From NCBI GenBank assembly GCA_022457065.1, contig JAJGBQ010000002.1, positions 248,001 to 312,000 on the forward strand: 64,000 bases of DNA. Reading direction: 5' to 3'. This document shows positions 12,101 through 21,965 of this stretch, in pieces. Under the pieces are notes generated by a model that saw only the letters and a list, made by a program, of their open reading frames with translations, was not told where the DNA came from and ran no database searches. How positions within the stretch are numbered: position 1 is the stretch's first letter; every line of letters begins with the position of its first letter. The DNA comes from Curvularia sp. ZM96 (taxonomy: Eukaryota > Ascomycota > Dothideomycetes > Pleosporales > Pleosporaceae). Made by a program: the position numbers and the translations under genes.

Positions 12101-12511
12101 CCTTTATGCCTTGCTGCTTCACTACCTCCTTTACTGCCCGCGCCAGCTCCTCTGCGTCGAACCGGCCCTGCACCTGGCCCTTGACCGTCACTCGGTGTCG
12201 TGTCTTGCAGAACACGCGGTCGGAGAGCGACAAGTACGCGGTGATGCAGTCGGCTACGCTCATCTTCAGTCGGCCTAGCATGATGGCGATTAGGCTGAGG
12301 GTCAAACGTTAGCGCTCTTCGCACATCGTGATAGCCTAGTAAGTACTAACCCGCCCGTACTTGTGCCCCCGATCATGTCAAAATAGTCGCATGGCTTTGG
12401 TGGCGCGTCAGGGTTGACAGCCTCCATCAGCTGCTCAAGGATCATCAGGGCGGACAGACCGCGCACGCCGCCGCCGTCGAGGGCGAGCAGGCGCAAGTCG
12501 CTGCCGGGCAT
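9154..12511 (-). CDS. NLR-like protein: patatin phospholipase - NB-ARC - TPR
   Basis: Five exons, 12511-12351, 12294-12058, 12010-11424, 11384-10743 and 10682-9154, give about 1051 aa. The patatin domain has the oxyanion motif DGGGVRG (about 12-18), the nucleophile motif GGTSTGG (Ser51) and the catalytic VDGA (Asp about 194), so it looks enzymatically intact (acyl hydrolase on membrane lipids, by family). NB-ARC: GLGGIGKT P-loop (about 384-391), LLIFDNVD, SVLVTTR and DGLPLA. Five TPR units follow from about residue 789, three of them near identical (DQGKLGEAEQ). Intron 4 (10742-10683, 60 bp) removes two TAG codons and joins KKEHG to DTAKDG. Intron 3 is ambiguous: its 3' end may be 11385 or 11370. 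The gene fills TIR element A. Family knowledge suggests a self/non-self or pathogen-response role; none is shown here. Confidence 0.87.
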
Positions 12512-12744
12512 GGTGCGTGTTCGTCAAGCGGCAGGAGGAAGAGGACTGAAGTCGGATGATAGATTGAGTATAGCATCTTATCTATATGCTGGCGGTTGCC
12601 TCAAGGCTGGGATTGCGGCGCAGTGTTTCGGCCCCCAGCGCGTGCGGCTGAGGCGCGCGTCTCTGCGTCCTGCAGCTCTTCTCTATAGCATAGTTATAAT
12701 CAAGAATCTTGCAATATGATTAATAGCTATTTCTCTATATAGTT

Positions 12745-12978
12745 AACGTTGTTTTCTATAAAGACTACCCGTGCTAAAAGGACTTTACAGTACACTATAA
12801 GATACTTAGTAATACTTGTAAGAAACAAGTCTAGAATTTCTGTAGGCAGGAAGTAAAGGTCATGCTGACTAGAGCTAGAGCGAGTAAGGAAAAGCCTACG
12901 CTAAGCGAGACAGGGATGAGCGTGGGATGACAACAAACCCCGCGTGCGCAAAGCGGAAGCTGCAAGTGCATGAGAGTG
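12745..12978 (-). repeat. right TIR of element A
   Basis: Inverted counterpart of 8219-8423 plus 9028-9054, with its outer end at 12978 next to TA at 12979-12980. The inner end lies just upstream of the start of the patatin/NB-ARC/TPR gene. Confidence 0.8.
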
Positions 12979-14307
12979 TAGTGGTGCTTAAAACACTAGG
13001 AGTCTCTTATACTAGTTAAGCTAACTTTACAATGATTATAAATAGAGAATTAGCTCTTGTTTCGCCTAGCGCTGTTAGTAGCTGCTTCGATTATTGTTTT
13101 GACACCAGAGTTTGGATTATTTGAGTATCTGCCAAAGAGACGAGGCTGTGCACAGCCACAAGGTCTTTAGCCACAGTTGATAAATTACACTAGAGTTAAT
13201 TATGTAAGGGGTGTAAGATCGCTTATCGCTAGCCGAAGTAGCGATCCGCGTGGCGACCCTGTATAACTTTGGGCATTGTAGCAGGCGTGAAGCTGATGAT
13301 GGCTTGCCACGCTAATATGAGGCTCTCGGGGCTGGATAGTAACATTCTTTATATGCGATAGGCACTAAAAGCTTCTAAGCAGCGCTATAGCAGAGTGACG
13401 CTATTATGCACATAGGAAAGGCTGTTTGTAATATTTGCAAAAAGAGCAGTAATAGCTACGTAATTTTCAGTTAAGGGGATTGGGATAGATCTATTAAAAG
13501 CTATATCCTATAGGTAATTTGAATATATAGCGAATATTAGAATGTGAGAAGAAAGCAAAGTGTTGAAAGTCAAAGTACCCCTCATTTGTCCCAGCACGGC
13601 GGGTGTCCCAGCACTCAGGGATGGACGTTAGATTTCATTATTTACTCTCGTTATGGTCAACTAAAATTGTACTTTCTTACAAGTTACTTTACTAAACAAG
13701 ACTAATATTTTGTTATCCTATCTTAGTATAGAATTAATTGTCTTTACTATCAGTTGAACATCTATAACTCTTTTCCATCAGAATTACTCAGCAATCTTGC
13801 GGACTACAGCTGACAGTTATTCTCGCCCTAACCTGGATCGAGAGTAAGGAAAAGTATAAGCCTAACCCCGTGTAACATACTAATCTAGGTGAGAAAAGAA
13901 CTTGTGAGAGTTGAATATAACTGTAATGGGTTGGGTGCCCTTCAAGTAGCTCCTTGATAATGTCTCGGGTTGCTCACAGAATCTGGGTGCTACTTAGAGC
14001 ACCCAGAATCTATACACTGTCTCAGCGGCGCTCAGACAACGCGCTCAGACGGTCTGGCGTAATTAATCTTTCTCCGACAAGTAAACAAACACCAGACAGG
14101 TAGAAGTAGTTAGCTCCTTATTAAATATAACCTCTTGTATACCAAACGTTTGATCTATAAACCGGGAATAAGAGCTGCCTAAGGCAAGAATCTCCGTGCC
14201 GGGGTCTTTAGCCACAGCGCGCAATAAGGCTCGCAGACAACTCAGCACGCTACTGCTGTACAATGTCGCTTAGGACGCACGGCCAATCACATGCGTTTTG
14301 GCGATCT
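12979..14307. other. gene-free, AT-rich repeat debris
   Basis: No coding region supported. It contains one dispersed repeat (13567-13629) and, at about 13850-14160, a degenerate segment resembling 22050-22260 and 22960-23000, which suggests an old mutated element. Confidence 0.55.
13567..13629 (+). repeat. dispersed approx. 60-bp repeat, copy 2
   Basis: Very similar to the minus-strand copy at 1243-1305 (shared AGTACCCCTCATTTGTCCCA and CACGGCGGGTGTCCCAGCAC). Confidence 0.65.
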
Positions 14308-14323
14308 TGACGTCCGCGCAGAG
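14308..14323. repeat. 16-bp target site duplication of the LINE, left copy
   Basis: TGACGTCCGCGCAGAG occurs here and at 20378-20393, exactly bracketing the LINE. Confidence 0.85.
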
Positions 14324-14344
14324 TGAGTGAGTGAGTGAGTGAGT
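14324..14344 (-). repeat. simple-repeat 3' tail of the LINE
   Basis: Five units of TGAG on the plus strand, i.e. CTCA units at the LINE 3' end, directly next to the left target duplication. Such short tandem tails replace poly(A) in several non-LTR clades. Confidence 0.8.
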
Positions 14345-14702
14345 TGTATTTAACGTCTATATATAAAGCCTCCCTTGGGGCATGTAGACGGGCTATGCCT
14401 ATGGCTTGCCGTACTATGCCTAGGATGCCTATTCTTATTTACATGATTGTAGTGGTCTAGTAGTGGTCGTTCCGCCTGTTGATCGCCACTAAAATGATTG
14501 TGCAGTAGGTGTGTATCCGCCTTTAGTTGTCGTAGCTGATGCTTACTAAGGAGTGTGTAGTATAGAGGACATAGGAAAGAGAAGAGAAGAGAGGGAGAGA
14601 GAAGAGAGAGAAGAGAAAGAAAGAAAATAGGAAGACAGGAAAAGTCTTACAAGTATAGGCTCTAGTGAGGCCTACATATCGTGCGGTAGAAACCTGTGAT
14701 TT

Positions 14703-17700
14703 CTAGGAAAGCGGCAAAGTCCTCTGGCTCTTCCCAGAGCGTCTGGAGGTACTTGGCTGCTTCGCTAGGTGTCCTAGGGGGTGCTGGTGGCCGTTTTGGC
14801 CAGCGCCGAAAGACTCTTGCTGTTGTGGTTTTCCGGCATAGTGCGATGTGCAAGGGGTTTTTGGGCGCCCGCAGGAGCACTTCAGAGTCGCGTTGTCATG
14901 GTGGAACTTCCGGTGGTACCACGCAAAGTCTCCATGGCTAGTTCGGATTGCCAGCAGTCTTGCTAGGGTTGGGCGTGTTAGCTCTAGCTCCTGGGGTGGT
15001 CGGGTGGGCTGGTACGGTAGCTTCCACTGGGTGTACCAGTTAGAAAGCTTGCTCTTTGCGCTATTCCACCAAGCTGCTCTAGCTGTGACTAGTGCTGCCT
15101 TCCTGATCGTGCGTATACCCGATACTGTGGGTTGTGCTGCTAGTCCAAATGGAGTAGAAGGTTCTTTCGCCTCCGCATCTGCGAGGTTGTCTGCTGTTTC
15201 GTTGCCTTCAATATTAGTGTGTCCTGGTGCCCATCGGATCTTGACATTAGGCATTGTATCCATTATCTCCTGGCATTGAAGAAACGCCCATTGTGAGGAG
15301 TTTGAGGCTGTCCCGCGCAGACACCAGATTACTGAAGTGCTGTCTATACACATATAAACCGCATCTGTTGGTCTTGCTATCTGGGCCGCGTGCTTAAGCG
15401 CTCTGCATGCCCCAATCGCTTCGGCATCAAAAACGTGTGATAGCGGATGGAGAGACCCGCGTCCTGTGGTTATCTTTTCCTGGGCCCGGTATATAGCATA
15501 CCCATAGGTGACTCTCTTTTTCCCTTCACAGTACTGTTCTGATCCATCAGAGAAGATTGTGATCGTGCTGCTATCTAAAGAGGCCCACCACTCTTTGAAT
15601 TCTTTCGCAGCAGTTTTCTTCTCCATTCCTAGTGTTGGATCTGTGCGGCACCCTTGCGAGAAGTGCGGCGCTATTAGAGCTGGCCGGGGGATAGTTGGCA
15701 GAAGAAGGCCTAGCCTCTGGATCTTAGTTCTTGGTTGTTGCCTCTCCCCTACCCTGGTGCCAGACTGATTGTGTGGTACGATCGCTCGGTGGGTGAGAGG
15801 ATGCTGATGGTCTATTGTCTGAAGTCGCAGCGCGAGACGCCACCTAGCCTCTTCAAGTGCTACTTCTGCTGACGGTATCCCAGCTTCTCTAAAGAGAATT
15901 GGAAGGGGTGTTGTTTTATATACTGGCAGTACTGCTCTTACAGCCTGTATAAGTATGGTTTGGATAGCTGTAATATGTTGTCCAACTCTTGTGCTGACAG
16001 AGATAGGGTTGTCTTTCCTCCTTGATCTCGGGTTTCTTGTTCGTCCTTCATACCAGGCCTCTGTTCCGTACAGTAGTGAAGGTAATACGCATGTTGTTAC
16101 TAATTTTCGCATAGCGTCTGGGGGCGGGCCATGAGCTGTGTTCGCAAGGCCTCTTAGGTGACTAGCAAGCTTCTTGGTAGCTGCTGCTCTATAGGCGACG
16201 TGGTGCTTAAAGCTAAGCTGGCGGTCAAACCACACTCCGAGCCATCGTAGTGCGGTCTGCGATCTGTCTGCAGCTGGCGCAATTGGTTCTAGCGCTGCTG
16301 CGTCGGGTAAAGGTATGCTTGGGGAGTAGCTGTCTTGCTGGCGGGTAATGTGGATCGCTTCTAGCTTCTCTGGGGCAAAAGTAACCTTATTCTGTGCACC
16401 CCACTGGTTGATTGCTTGTATATCTCCTGCTAGTAGCCGGACATTTTCGTCTAGGGTCTTTGATGCTCTGTAGATATTAATGTCATCTGCGTATCCAAAG
16501 CGTAGCGTTCTGTCCTGATTAAGAAGCTCGGCTAGATAAAGTGTGTACAGAATTGGCGACAGCGGGGATCCTTGTGGTGTACCGCAGGCTACTAGGTGGC
16601 GTGGTGTAATCTCGTTGCCTAGTCGTACCTGTACATAGCGTTCTGATAGGAAAGAGTCAATAAACCGGACACAGGCTGGTGGCCAGCCTTGCTGGGCCAT
16701 CCGGTGTAGCAACCGGTTCTTGAGAAGCGCGTCGAATGCTCCCTGCACGTCCATCGTGACCATAGTCACGCGTTTGCCTACTGCCAGAGCCTGTTCTACG
16801 TCGTGCGTGAATGCCGCTACAATGTCCATAGCTGATCGCTTTGGGACAGCTCCTACATGCTGTGGGCTGATAATATCGTGCATCATTGCCGTTGTAGCAA
16901 TTCTTCTTGCCACTAGGCGTTCCAGCCCCTTGCCAATGCATGAGAGTAGGGCTATCGGCCGCATTGACCGTGCTGACGTACGGTCTTTCTTTCCGGCTTT
17001 TGGTATCATTGTTACCTCTGCTACGCGCCAGCAGCCTGGGTAGAACTCTAGCTCTAGGCATCTCTGATAAATTGCGCGAACGAGGTTCCTGATATCTGCC
17101 CAGCACGCCTTTAGTAGCCGTACCGTTATTCCGTCCGCACCTGGCGAAGTGCTAGCTACGCCAATAGCATAGCGCTCTGCTTCTTCAGTTGATACCCTAG
17201 TGTCCCACGGTAGCGGGCTTTGAGTGTAGTCCTCTGCTTCTGGTGGTGCTGGCAGATCATCTGCATCGTTGAAGCGGTCTAGCAGTTCTCTGCGTAAGGC
17301 CTCAGCCTTCTCTGCTGTATCTGTGATGGTTTCACCATTTACTACTAGTGGGGAGTCTTGTTGGTTTGGTAACAGCTTGTGCCATCTGGCTAGGCTGTAG
17401 AGGTCTGAGTCTGTCTTGATGCCGTCTATCCGGTCTCGCCAGTAAGCCTTCTTTGTTCGGCGCACTGTCTTTAGGAACTCTCTAGTTGCCTCTGTTGGTG
17501 GAGTCCCTATTCCCGTATGGTCTCGCAGGTGCCGCCCGTACGCTGTCTGGCATTCTGTCGTCCACCATGGTGCCGCTTGGATTTGTTCCCTCTCTCTAAC
17601 CCCTGCCGTCTGGATTGCCTCTTCTATCGCTTGTGTAAGGTCCTGGATTATCGTTTGTAGTTGGCTTTGGTTGCTGGCTCTTGCCGGATCCCTAATACCT

Positions 17701-18488
17701 ATGATATTCAGGCCTACTAGCTTTGTGAACCTTTCTAGATGTCTCTCTAGTACTTTGTGCTTCTTTGGATCTTCTGCTGCTAGTCCTCGGGCTGGTAATG
17801 TCGTGACCTGTGTTGCGTGGTCCGAGCCAGAGTGCATATCTGGCCGTACAACCGTGTCGGCAAAGGGAATGTTTGAGAATGTTAAGTCTATTACATGGCC
17901 AGCTCGATGAGTTGGCACTCCCGGCTGCCCAATAAAGTCCATGGCGTGGGTCCGGGCCCAGCGTGCGAGCTCTGACCCGCCTCCTGTGGTCACCGAGCCA
18001 GGTTCGAAACTCTCGTGCCTTGCATTCATATCCCCTCCGATAACGCATCTGCTCGGTGGTGTCAGTTCCTGTATGTAGGTGACTGCTGGTTCTAGTGCCT
18101 CTCGGTTCTGGTACACGTTAAGTATAGCGTATCCGTTCACCTCTGTCCAGAGTATGTCTCGCGTGACCCTAGGCAGCACTTTAGCTCTTAGATTAACGCC
18201 CTTGCGGGTGTAGGTAAGCACCCGTGGCCTTTCATTCTCGCGTTCCTCCCTGCTATCCCATGCTATCACAGGCGCGTGCATGTGGTACCCTGGATGGTTC
18301 TTAGTTACGGTTCCTGGTAGTGTCCATGGCTCCTGGATGCATATCACGTCGATGTTTTCATCTGAGGCGCGGCACAGTATAGTGTCGTGGCATTCTGAGG
18401 CTTTGCCTACGTTCGCCCATGCTATTCGTAGCTGCTTCCAGCCTGGGCAGTGCTGCCCGTTGTATCGTATTGGTTGACGTCCTACCAT
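14703..18488 (-). CDS. LINE ORF2: APE endonuclease - reverse transcriptase - RNase H
   Basis: The 1261-aa frame starts at an ATG that overlaps the ORF1 stop in ATGGTAG. Endonuclease motifs: IQEPW near residue 50-55, GGDMNARHE, and SDHATQ. Reverse transcriptase: signature FGYADDIN and GTPQGSPLSPILYTLYL. RNase H: FSDGSEQY, DAEAIGACRAL, CIDSTS and NETADNLADAEA. Near the end, CSCGRPKTP begins a zinc-finger that in this frame continues as nonsense-like CTSHYAG. A neighbouring frame (14880-14662) continues as LHIALCRKTTTARVFRRWP, which looks like the natural continuation. I infer a one-base deletion near 14850, removing about 60 residues of the C-terminus. Everything upstream is intact, so the enzyme core may be functional. 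Confidence 0.92.
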   Translation of the reverse strand: MVGRQPIRYNGQHCPGWKQLRIAWANVGKASECHDTILCRASDENIDVICIQEPWTLPGTVTKNHPGYHMHAPVIAWDSREERENERPRVLTYTRKGVNLRAKVLPRVTRDILWTEVNGYAILNVYQNREALEPAVTYIQELTPPSRCVIGGDMNARHESFEPGSVTTGGGSELARWARTHAMDFIGQPGVPTHRAGHVIDLTFSNIPFADTVVRPDMHSGSDHATQVTTLPARGLAAEDPKKHKVLERHLERFTKLVGLNIIGIRDPARASNQSQLQTIIQDLTQAIEEAIQTAGVREREQIQAAPWWTTECQTAYGRHLRDHTGIGTPPTEATREFLKTVRRTKKAYWRDRIDGIKTDSDLYSLARWHKLLPNQQDSPLVVNGETITDTAEKAEALRRELLDRFNDADDLPAPPEAEDYTQSPLPWDTRVSTEEAERYAIGVASTSPGADGITVRLLKACWADIRNLVRAIYQRCLELEFYPGCWRVAEVTMIPKAGKKDRTSARSMRPIALLSCIGKGLERLVARRIATTAMMHDIISPQHVGAVPKRSAMDIVAAFTHDVEQALAVGKRVTMVTMDVQGAFDALLKNRLLHRMAQQGWPPACVRFIDSFLSERYVQVRLGNEITPRHLVACGTPQGSPLSPILYTLYLAELLNQDRTLRFGYADDINIYRASKTLDENVRLLAGDIQAINQWGAQNKVTFAPEKLEAIHITRQQDSYSPSIPLPDAAALEPIAPAADRSQTALRWLGVWFDRQLSFKHHVAYRAAATKKLASHLRGLANTAHGPPPDAMRKLVTTCVLPSLLYGTEAWYEGRTRNPRSRRKDNPISVSTRVGQHITAIQTILIQAVRAVLPVYKTTPLPILFREAGIPSAEVALEEARWRLALRLQTIDHQHPLTHRAIVPHNQSGTRVGERQQPRTKIQRLGLLLPTIPRPALIAPHFSQGCRTDPTLGMEKKTAAKEFKEWWASLDSSTITIFSDGSEQYCEGKKRVTYGYAIYRAQEKITTGRGSLHPLSHVFDAEAIGACRALKHAAQIARPTDAVYMCIDSTSVIWCLRGTASNSSQWAFLQCQEIMDTMPNVKIRWAPGHTNIEGNETADNLADAEAKEPSTPFGLAAQPTVSGIRTIRKAALVTARAAWWNSAKSKLSNWYTQWKLPYQPTRPPQELELTRPTLARLLAIRTSHGDFAWYHRKFHHDNATLKCSCGRPKTPCTSHYAGKPQQQESFGAGQNGHQHPLGHLAKQPSTSRRSGKSQRTLPLS

Positions 18489-20248
18489 TGTAGTGCGTCT
18501 TCACTCATTTCTGTATCTTCTATAGTAGAGGATAGGCCGTCTTGTATCATGGCTTCTGTCGGTGTAGACACTGTGTGCTCTGTCCTTAGGCTCCTTGTTG
18601 AGAGTGCTGCTAGACTTAGACTCTCTCTTGGGGCTGCAGCACGGCGTGGGCGACGGCTTTGAGGGTTCTGGGATGCTGTGGTTGTGACTATAATTGTATC
18701 GGTGTCTATAGGCGTGATTGTGGCTGTAGCGGTATCTGTTCCTGTTAGTGTCTCTTCTTGTTGGGCTCTTTTTGCTTGTCTTGATTGCGTAGCTCGCAGT
18801 GGCGGCTGCTGGAGCGCAGGTTGACCATCCTGGCTTAGCTGTTCTTCTGCGATGACAATAGGTTCGGCAGCCGTGTCTCCTTTGTCCTGGGACTGCTCGG
18901 TTCTTTGGTAGGCACGATTTCCGGCTCTGCGTACACTCTGCAGCTGCTTGCTTGTTAGCCGGATAAGTTTGCCTTGGTAATAGTATGGCTTCGCTGGACA
19001 GTTTTTATCCGTCGCGGGGTGTGGTCCATGGCAGTTGGCACAGCGGGCTCGCTGCGCACAGCCTGTACCTAAGGGCCCGTTATGCCCTGCCGCCAGCTGG
19101 CCGCAGTTGTCACAGCGTGCTGCACGCGTGCACCTAGACGTGTTGCAGTAACCCTGGCATCCCGGGTTGTGGATGGTCACTGGTGGGTTTTTCTTTATCT
19201 CTTTTGCCCACTCACTTGTTCCAAAAATCCGGAATGGCCGTACTCGTTCGGCAAAGGATATTATCCAGGTCATCGTACCAAACCTGTCTGGACCGTGTCT
19301 AGATTGCTTGCAGGTTCGCGGCTTTACTCCTGTCTGGGAATACACTTCCTCTGCAACGTTTTCTTCGCTGATTGGCACTGCTGCGTCTCCGCCTATGTGG
19401 AGTCCTATAAGAGCCGCCTCTACACGCTGCACTGCGTAGTTGATCCATTTCTCCGGGAGCTGGAATCCGACTGCACCTAGAGTTTCTAGCATGGCTTCAA
19501 CGTTATCTGGCTGCAGCAGTCGGCTCTTGATGGTGTCGTTGGCTGGTGTGAGTGCCCAGCCTGTTTTTGTCGTTGTGAGTCTTGGGATATCTTGCAGAGT
19601 GAGGTTATCAATCTTTGCGCATAGTGCTTTTCGCATTACAAAGGGCGAAGGCTGTTTTACTCTCTGTGCTGTAGATAGCTGGAAAAGAATCCGGCTATCT
19701 GGTACAGGCTTATTCGGCGGCTTATTCAGGGTTACGCCGTTTCGGTGGGTCGCTGCCGTCTTGGTTATAGCGGCGCCCCTTTCCTGCATAGGGTGGCTGT
19801 TGGGGAGTTTTGCGACGTCCGCATATGTGCGTGTAGGTTTAGGCCCAGCGTCGCTCGCAGGCTGGGGGGTGGTCGTGGATGGGTGGTGGATAGAGTTGGT
19901 TAGGGCATACACCACACGTTGCTGTAGTTCTTGTGCGACCAGACGCTCAGCTGCGCTAGTGTAGTTCTCTAGGCAATGATCAATCGCGTTCGCGATAGCT
20001 GTGATGATGTTGTGTCTAGTTGTGGCGGCCTCTTGGGCTGCCGTGATCTTCTCCGTAACCGCGCCCGTCACCAGTTGTCTCTTGTTAGCACTATCACCGA
20101 ACGATATAGGTATAGGCGCTGCTTCGGCTTGCCTGTGTCTTTTTGTAGTGCGTAGGTTAGCTAGGCTAGGGGTATTTGGGTCCTCAGGGCGCGTGTACGT
20201 GACTTCTGGAGGTCGAAGTGTCTGCCCTGGGGTACCTGGCACCGCCAT
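18482..20248 (-). CDS. LINE ORF1: gag-like nucleic acid-binding protein
   Basis: The 588-aa frame has a basic, Thr/Pro-rich N-terminal half, a central RNA-binding-like region and cysteine/histidine knuckles in the segment containing CDNCGQLAAGH and CANCHGPHPATDKNC. By family knowledge it packages the LINE RNA. Its last codons (ALQW, stop) overlap the ORF2 start by 7 nt, a layout suited to termination-reinitiation for ORF2 translation. No stop or frameshift. Confidence 0.88.
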   Translation of the reverse strand: MAVPGTPGQTLRPPEVTYTRPEDPNTPSLANLRTTKRHRQAEAAPIPISFGDSANKRQLVTGAVTEKITAAQEAATTRHNIITAIANAIDHCLENYTSAAERLVAQELQQRVVYALTNSIHHPSTTTPQPASDAGPKPTRTYADVAKLPNSHPMQERGAAITKTAATHRNGVTLNKPPNKPVPDSRILFQLSTAQRVKQPSPFVMRKALCAKIDNLTLQDIPRLTTTKTGWALTPANDTIKSRLLQPDNVEAMLETLGAVGFQLPEKWINYAVQRVEAALIGLHIGGDAAVPISEENVAEEVYSQTGVKPRTCKQSRHGPDRFGTMTWIISFAERVRPFRIFGTSEWAKEIKKNPPVTIHNPGCQGYCNTSRCTRAARCDNCGQLAAGHNGPLGTGCAQRARCANCHGPHPATDKNCPAKPYYYQGKLIRLTSKQLQSVRRAGNRAYQRTEQSQDKGDTAAEPIVIAEEQLSQDGQPALQQPPLRATQSRQAKRAQQEETLTGTDTATATITPIDTDTIIVTTTASQNPQSRRPRRAAAPRESLSLAALSTRSLRTEHTVSTPTEAMIQDGLSSTIEDTEMSEDALQW

Positions 20249-20377
20249 CTCTCTGTCAGAGGGAGGGCTGCGCCCGATATAAGTTGTGAGTTGCCTTATT
20301 AGGCGCTTTGAGAGTGATTTCTAACAAAATTTGAATTGATTTGAAGGATACCATAAAATCACAAAGTTGGTGTTCGG

Positions 20378-20393
20378 TGACGTCCGCGCAGAG
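20378..20393. repeat. 16-bp target site duplication of the LINE, right copy
   Basis: Identical to 14308-14323. Confidence 0.85.
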
Positions 20394-21008
20394 AAACTGC
20401 CGGGATGCACACTTATCTTAAGTCGACTCTTCAAGTACGCAGTCTTGATCTTTGTTATCTTAGCTTTCTTTCTAGCCTACCAAGCTGTGTAGAAGTCTAT
20501 ATTGTCGCGGAAAAAACGGGGTATCAGAGGAGAGTAAATGGACGGCACTGAAAGAATGAGCGACAGCGTGGTCAACAACACGCCTTTCAGCATCAAAGGC
20601 TGATGCACTGGAAGAGCAAGAGCTGCAAAATAGATGCACGCTAAACCTGTCAATTTATAGTCATGATAGGCACAGTCTGAGCACCCGAAAGGAAATATGT
20701 CCCGTTACACCGTGCGTCCTAGCACGTAGGGACGGACATTAGGTAGGGCCCGAACAAGTGCAGGTAAGCAGTGTAAAAGGCACCGCGAGCGCTGCGGTGA
20801 GACAGTGCACAACCCACGCAAATGTGAAAATAATGCGGCAGATGCTAGCGATCAACATTATCGACTTTTGGCTATAGTACGTCCTTGTGATGTTGAGTAG
20901 TTAGTTGGGTGCAGAAGCCATGATAGTTTGTTGGGATGCGACACTCGCTATGCACCCGCGTTAAGATCCTCTATCACTTAGACTAAGACTTGGCCATTCT
21001 AATTATAC
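20394..21008. other. gene-free stretch with a dispersed-repeat relative
   Basis: At about 20695-20745 a word series (TGTCCCGTTACACCGTGCG, GCACGTAGGGACGGACATTA) is a diverged member of the repeat seen at 1243-1305 and 13567-13629. Nothing coding recognised. Confidence 0.5.
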
Positions 21009-21040
21009 TGTTTCAGGATTAAATTGTCTTCATTTGGTTA

Positions 21041-21124
21041 TCTATCTACTACCCCAGTCTCGCCAGACAATCGCACGGACGTCTTTAACGTAAGTCTCAC
21101 CTGCCTAGTGCGGACCAGGGCCAG
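21041..21124 (+). repeat. left TIR core of the secreted-protein element
   Basis: Pairs with about 21966-22050 in inverted orientation, with only a few differences over about 84 bp. The outer continuation is at 21013-21040. Confidence 0.8.
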
Positions 21125-21254
21125 AGCAGTATTACCTGGCCCCATGTAACAAAGCTTTTCTTAGGTTAAGGGGCCTAGAAGGGCCTAAAAGAACATGGAT
21201 CTTGACAGTGATGACTTTAAGCTCATCGCCACATCATAGTGCGTTACGATTATT

Positions 21255-21715
21255 TTAAGAGAAACAATCGGCGCACGCCTGGAATGTAGATGATGTAGCG
21301 GCTAGACAGGCTGCGTCGGCAAGGGGATCTGTTTGACGTACTTTATTAGTCACTTTTGTTGCTATCCCAATCTTACTTTGTATGTAAATAGAAAGAGTAT
21401 GTATCTTACCAAGAGCTTCCATAGCTGCAGCTGTAGCGCAGGCTGCAACAGTGGCAGCACTAGCACCAATGCATCCTAAAAAACATCAGACGCGTTTAAG
21501 CAGTATAGGGAACCATTAGTAATTTCTAACTAACCAAGTATATTGCAGCCCTTCAGTTCTAGTCCTTTCAAACGCCTCGCTTCTGCCTGGCATCTAAGCA
21601 GTTTCGGATCGTTTCGTGGCGCCGCTGGGCATTCAAAATGGATATCAGAGCCTGCCGCAATAACGGTCCCGCTCATTAGAGCAAAGAATACCCAGGGTTT
21701 TGGCAAGAAAAGCAT
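21255..21715 (-). CDS. small cysteine-containing secreted protein, copy 2 (complete)
   Basis: Three exons, 21715-21535, 21475-21410 and 21328-21255, encode 106 aa. Introns have GTTAGT...TACTAATG...TTTTAG and GTAAGA...ACAG ends, both phase 1. The N-terminus is a hydrophobic signal-peptide-like segment (MLFLPKPWVFFALMSGTVIA). The mature part has eight cysteines, an alanine-rich middle encoded by exon 2 and a DPLADAACLAA motif at the start of exon 3, matched by DPIADAACLAA in copy 1. No stop or frameshift. Apoplastic or cell-surface role is inference from the signal peptide; no domain is recognised. It lies inside a TIR element. Confidence 0.7.
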
Positions 21716-21965
21716 ATTGATTATACTCTTGTAGGAACAAAGCTAAGTGTATGTAGTAGTGTGTCTGTAGTAGTAGAGAAGAAAGTATTGCGTTATTGCT
21801 AGCTACTCGTCAAGTGTAGTAATTAGAGCTTATTATATAGAAAGTTCATAACCTATATAATTGCTTAACTAAGTGTGAATAAATTATGCAAAGTCGGTGA
21901 AGAACTTTATATCTTAATAAACGGAAAGCTTAAATACGATATTACATAGAACTAGGTGGTACTAC

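Larger units (their letters stand above)
8219..12978. mobile_element. TIR element A: TA-flanked, carries a patatin/NB-ARC/TPR gene
   Basis: Both ends begin CACTCTCATGCACTTGCAG (left at 8219, right at 12978 on the other strand) and each abuts a TA (8217-8218; 12979-12980), the target duplication of Tc1/mariner/pogo-type elements. The inverted repeats run about 230 bp at roughly 85% identity once a nested 595-bp insertion in the left arm is removed. The only large gene inside is the patatin/NB-ARC/TPR gene, which fits between the two arms. No transposase lies inside. Small elements at 36837-37114 and 62139-62406 share the same ends, so a transposase acting in trans is the likely mover (inference). 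Confidence 0.75.
14324..20377 (-). mobile_element. Tad1-clade LINE retrotransposon (about 6.05 kb)
   Basis: The element lies between 16-bp direct repeats. On its own (minus) strand it has a short 5' leader (20377-20249), ORF1 with zinc knuckles, ORF2 with endonuclease, reverse transcriptase and RNase H, a pyrimidine-rich 3' region and a simple-repeat tail of CTCA units at its 3' end. A non-LTR element with an APE endonuclease, RNase H and CCHC-type ORF1 in an ascomycete fits the Tad1 clade. Both frames are long and open, so insertion is probably recent; one probable frameshift sits at the extreme C-terminus of ORF2. Confidence 0.92.
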
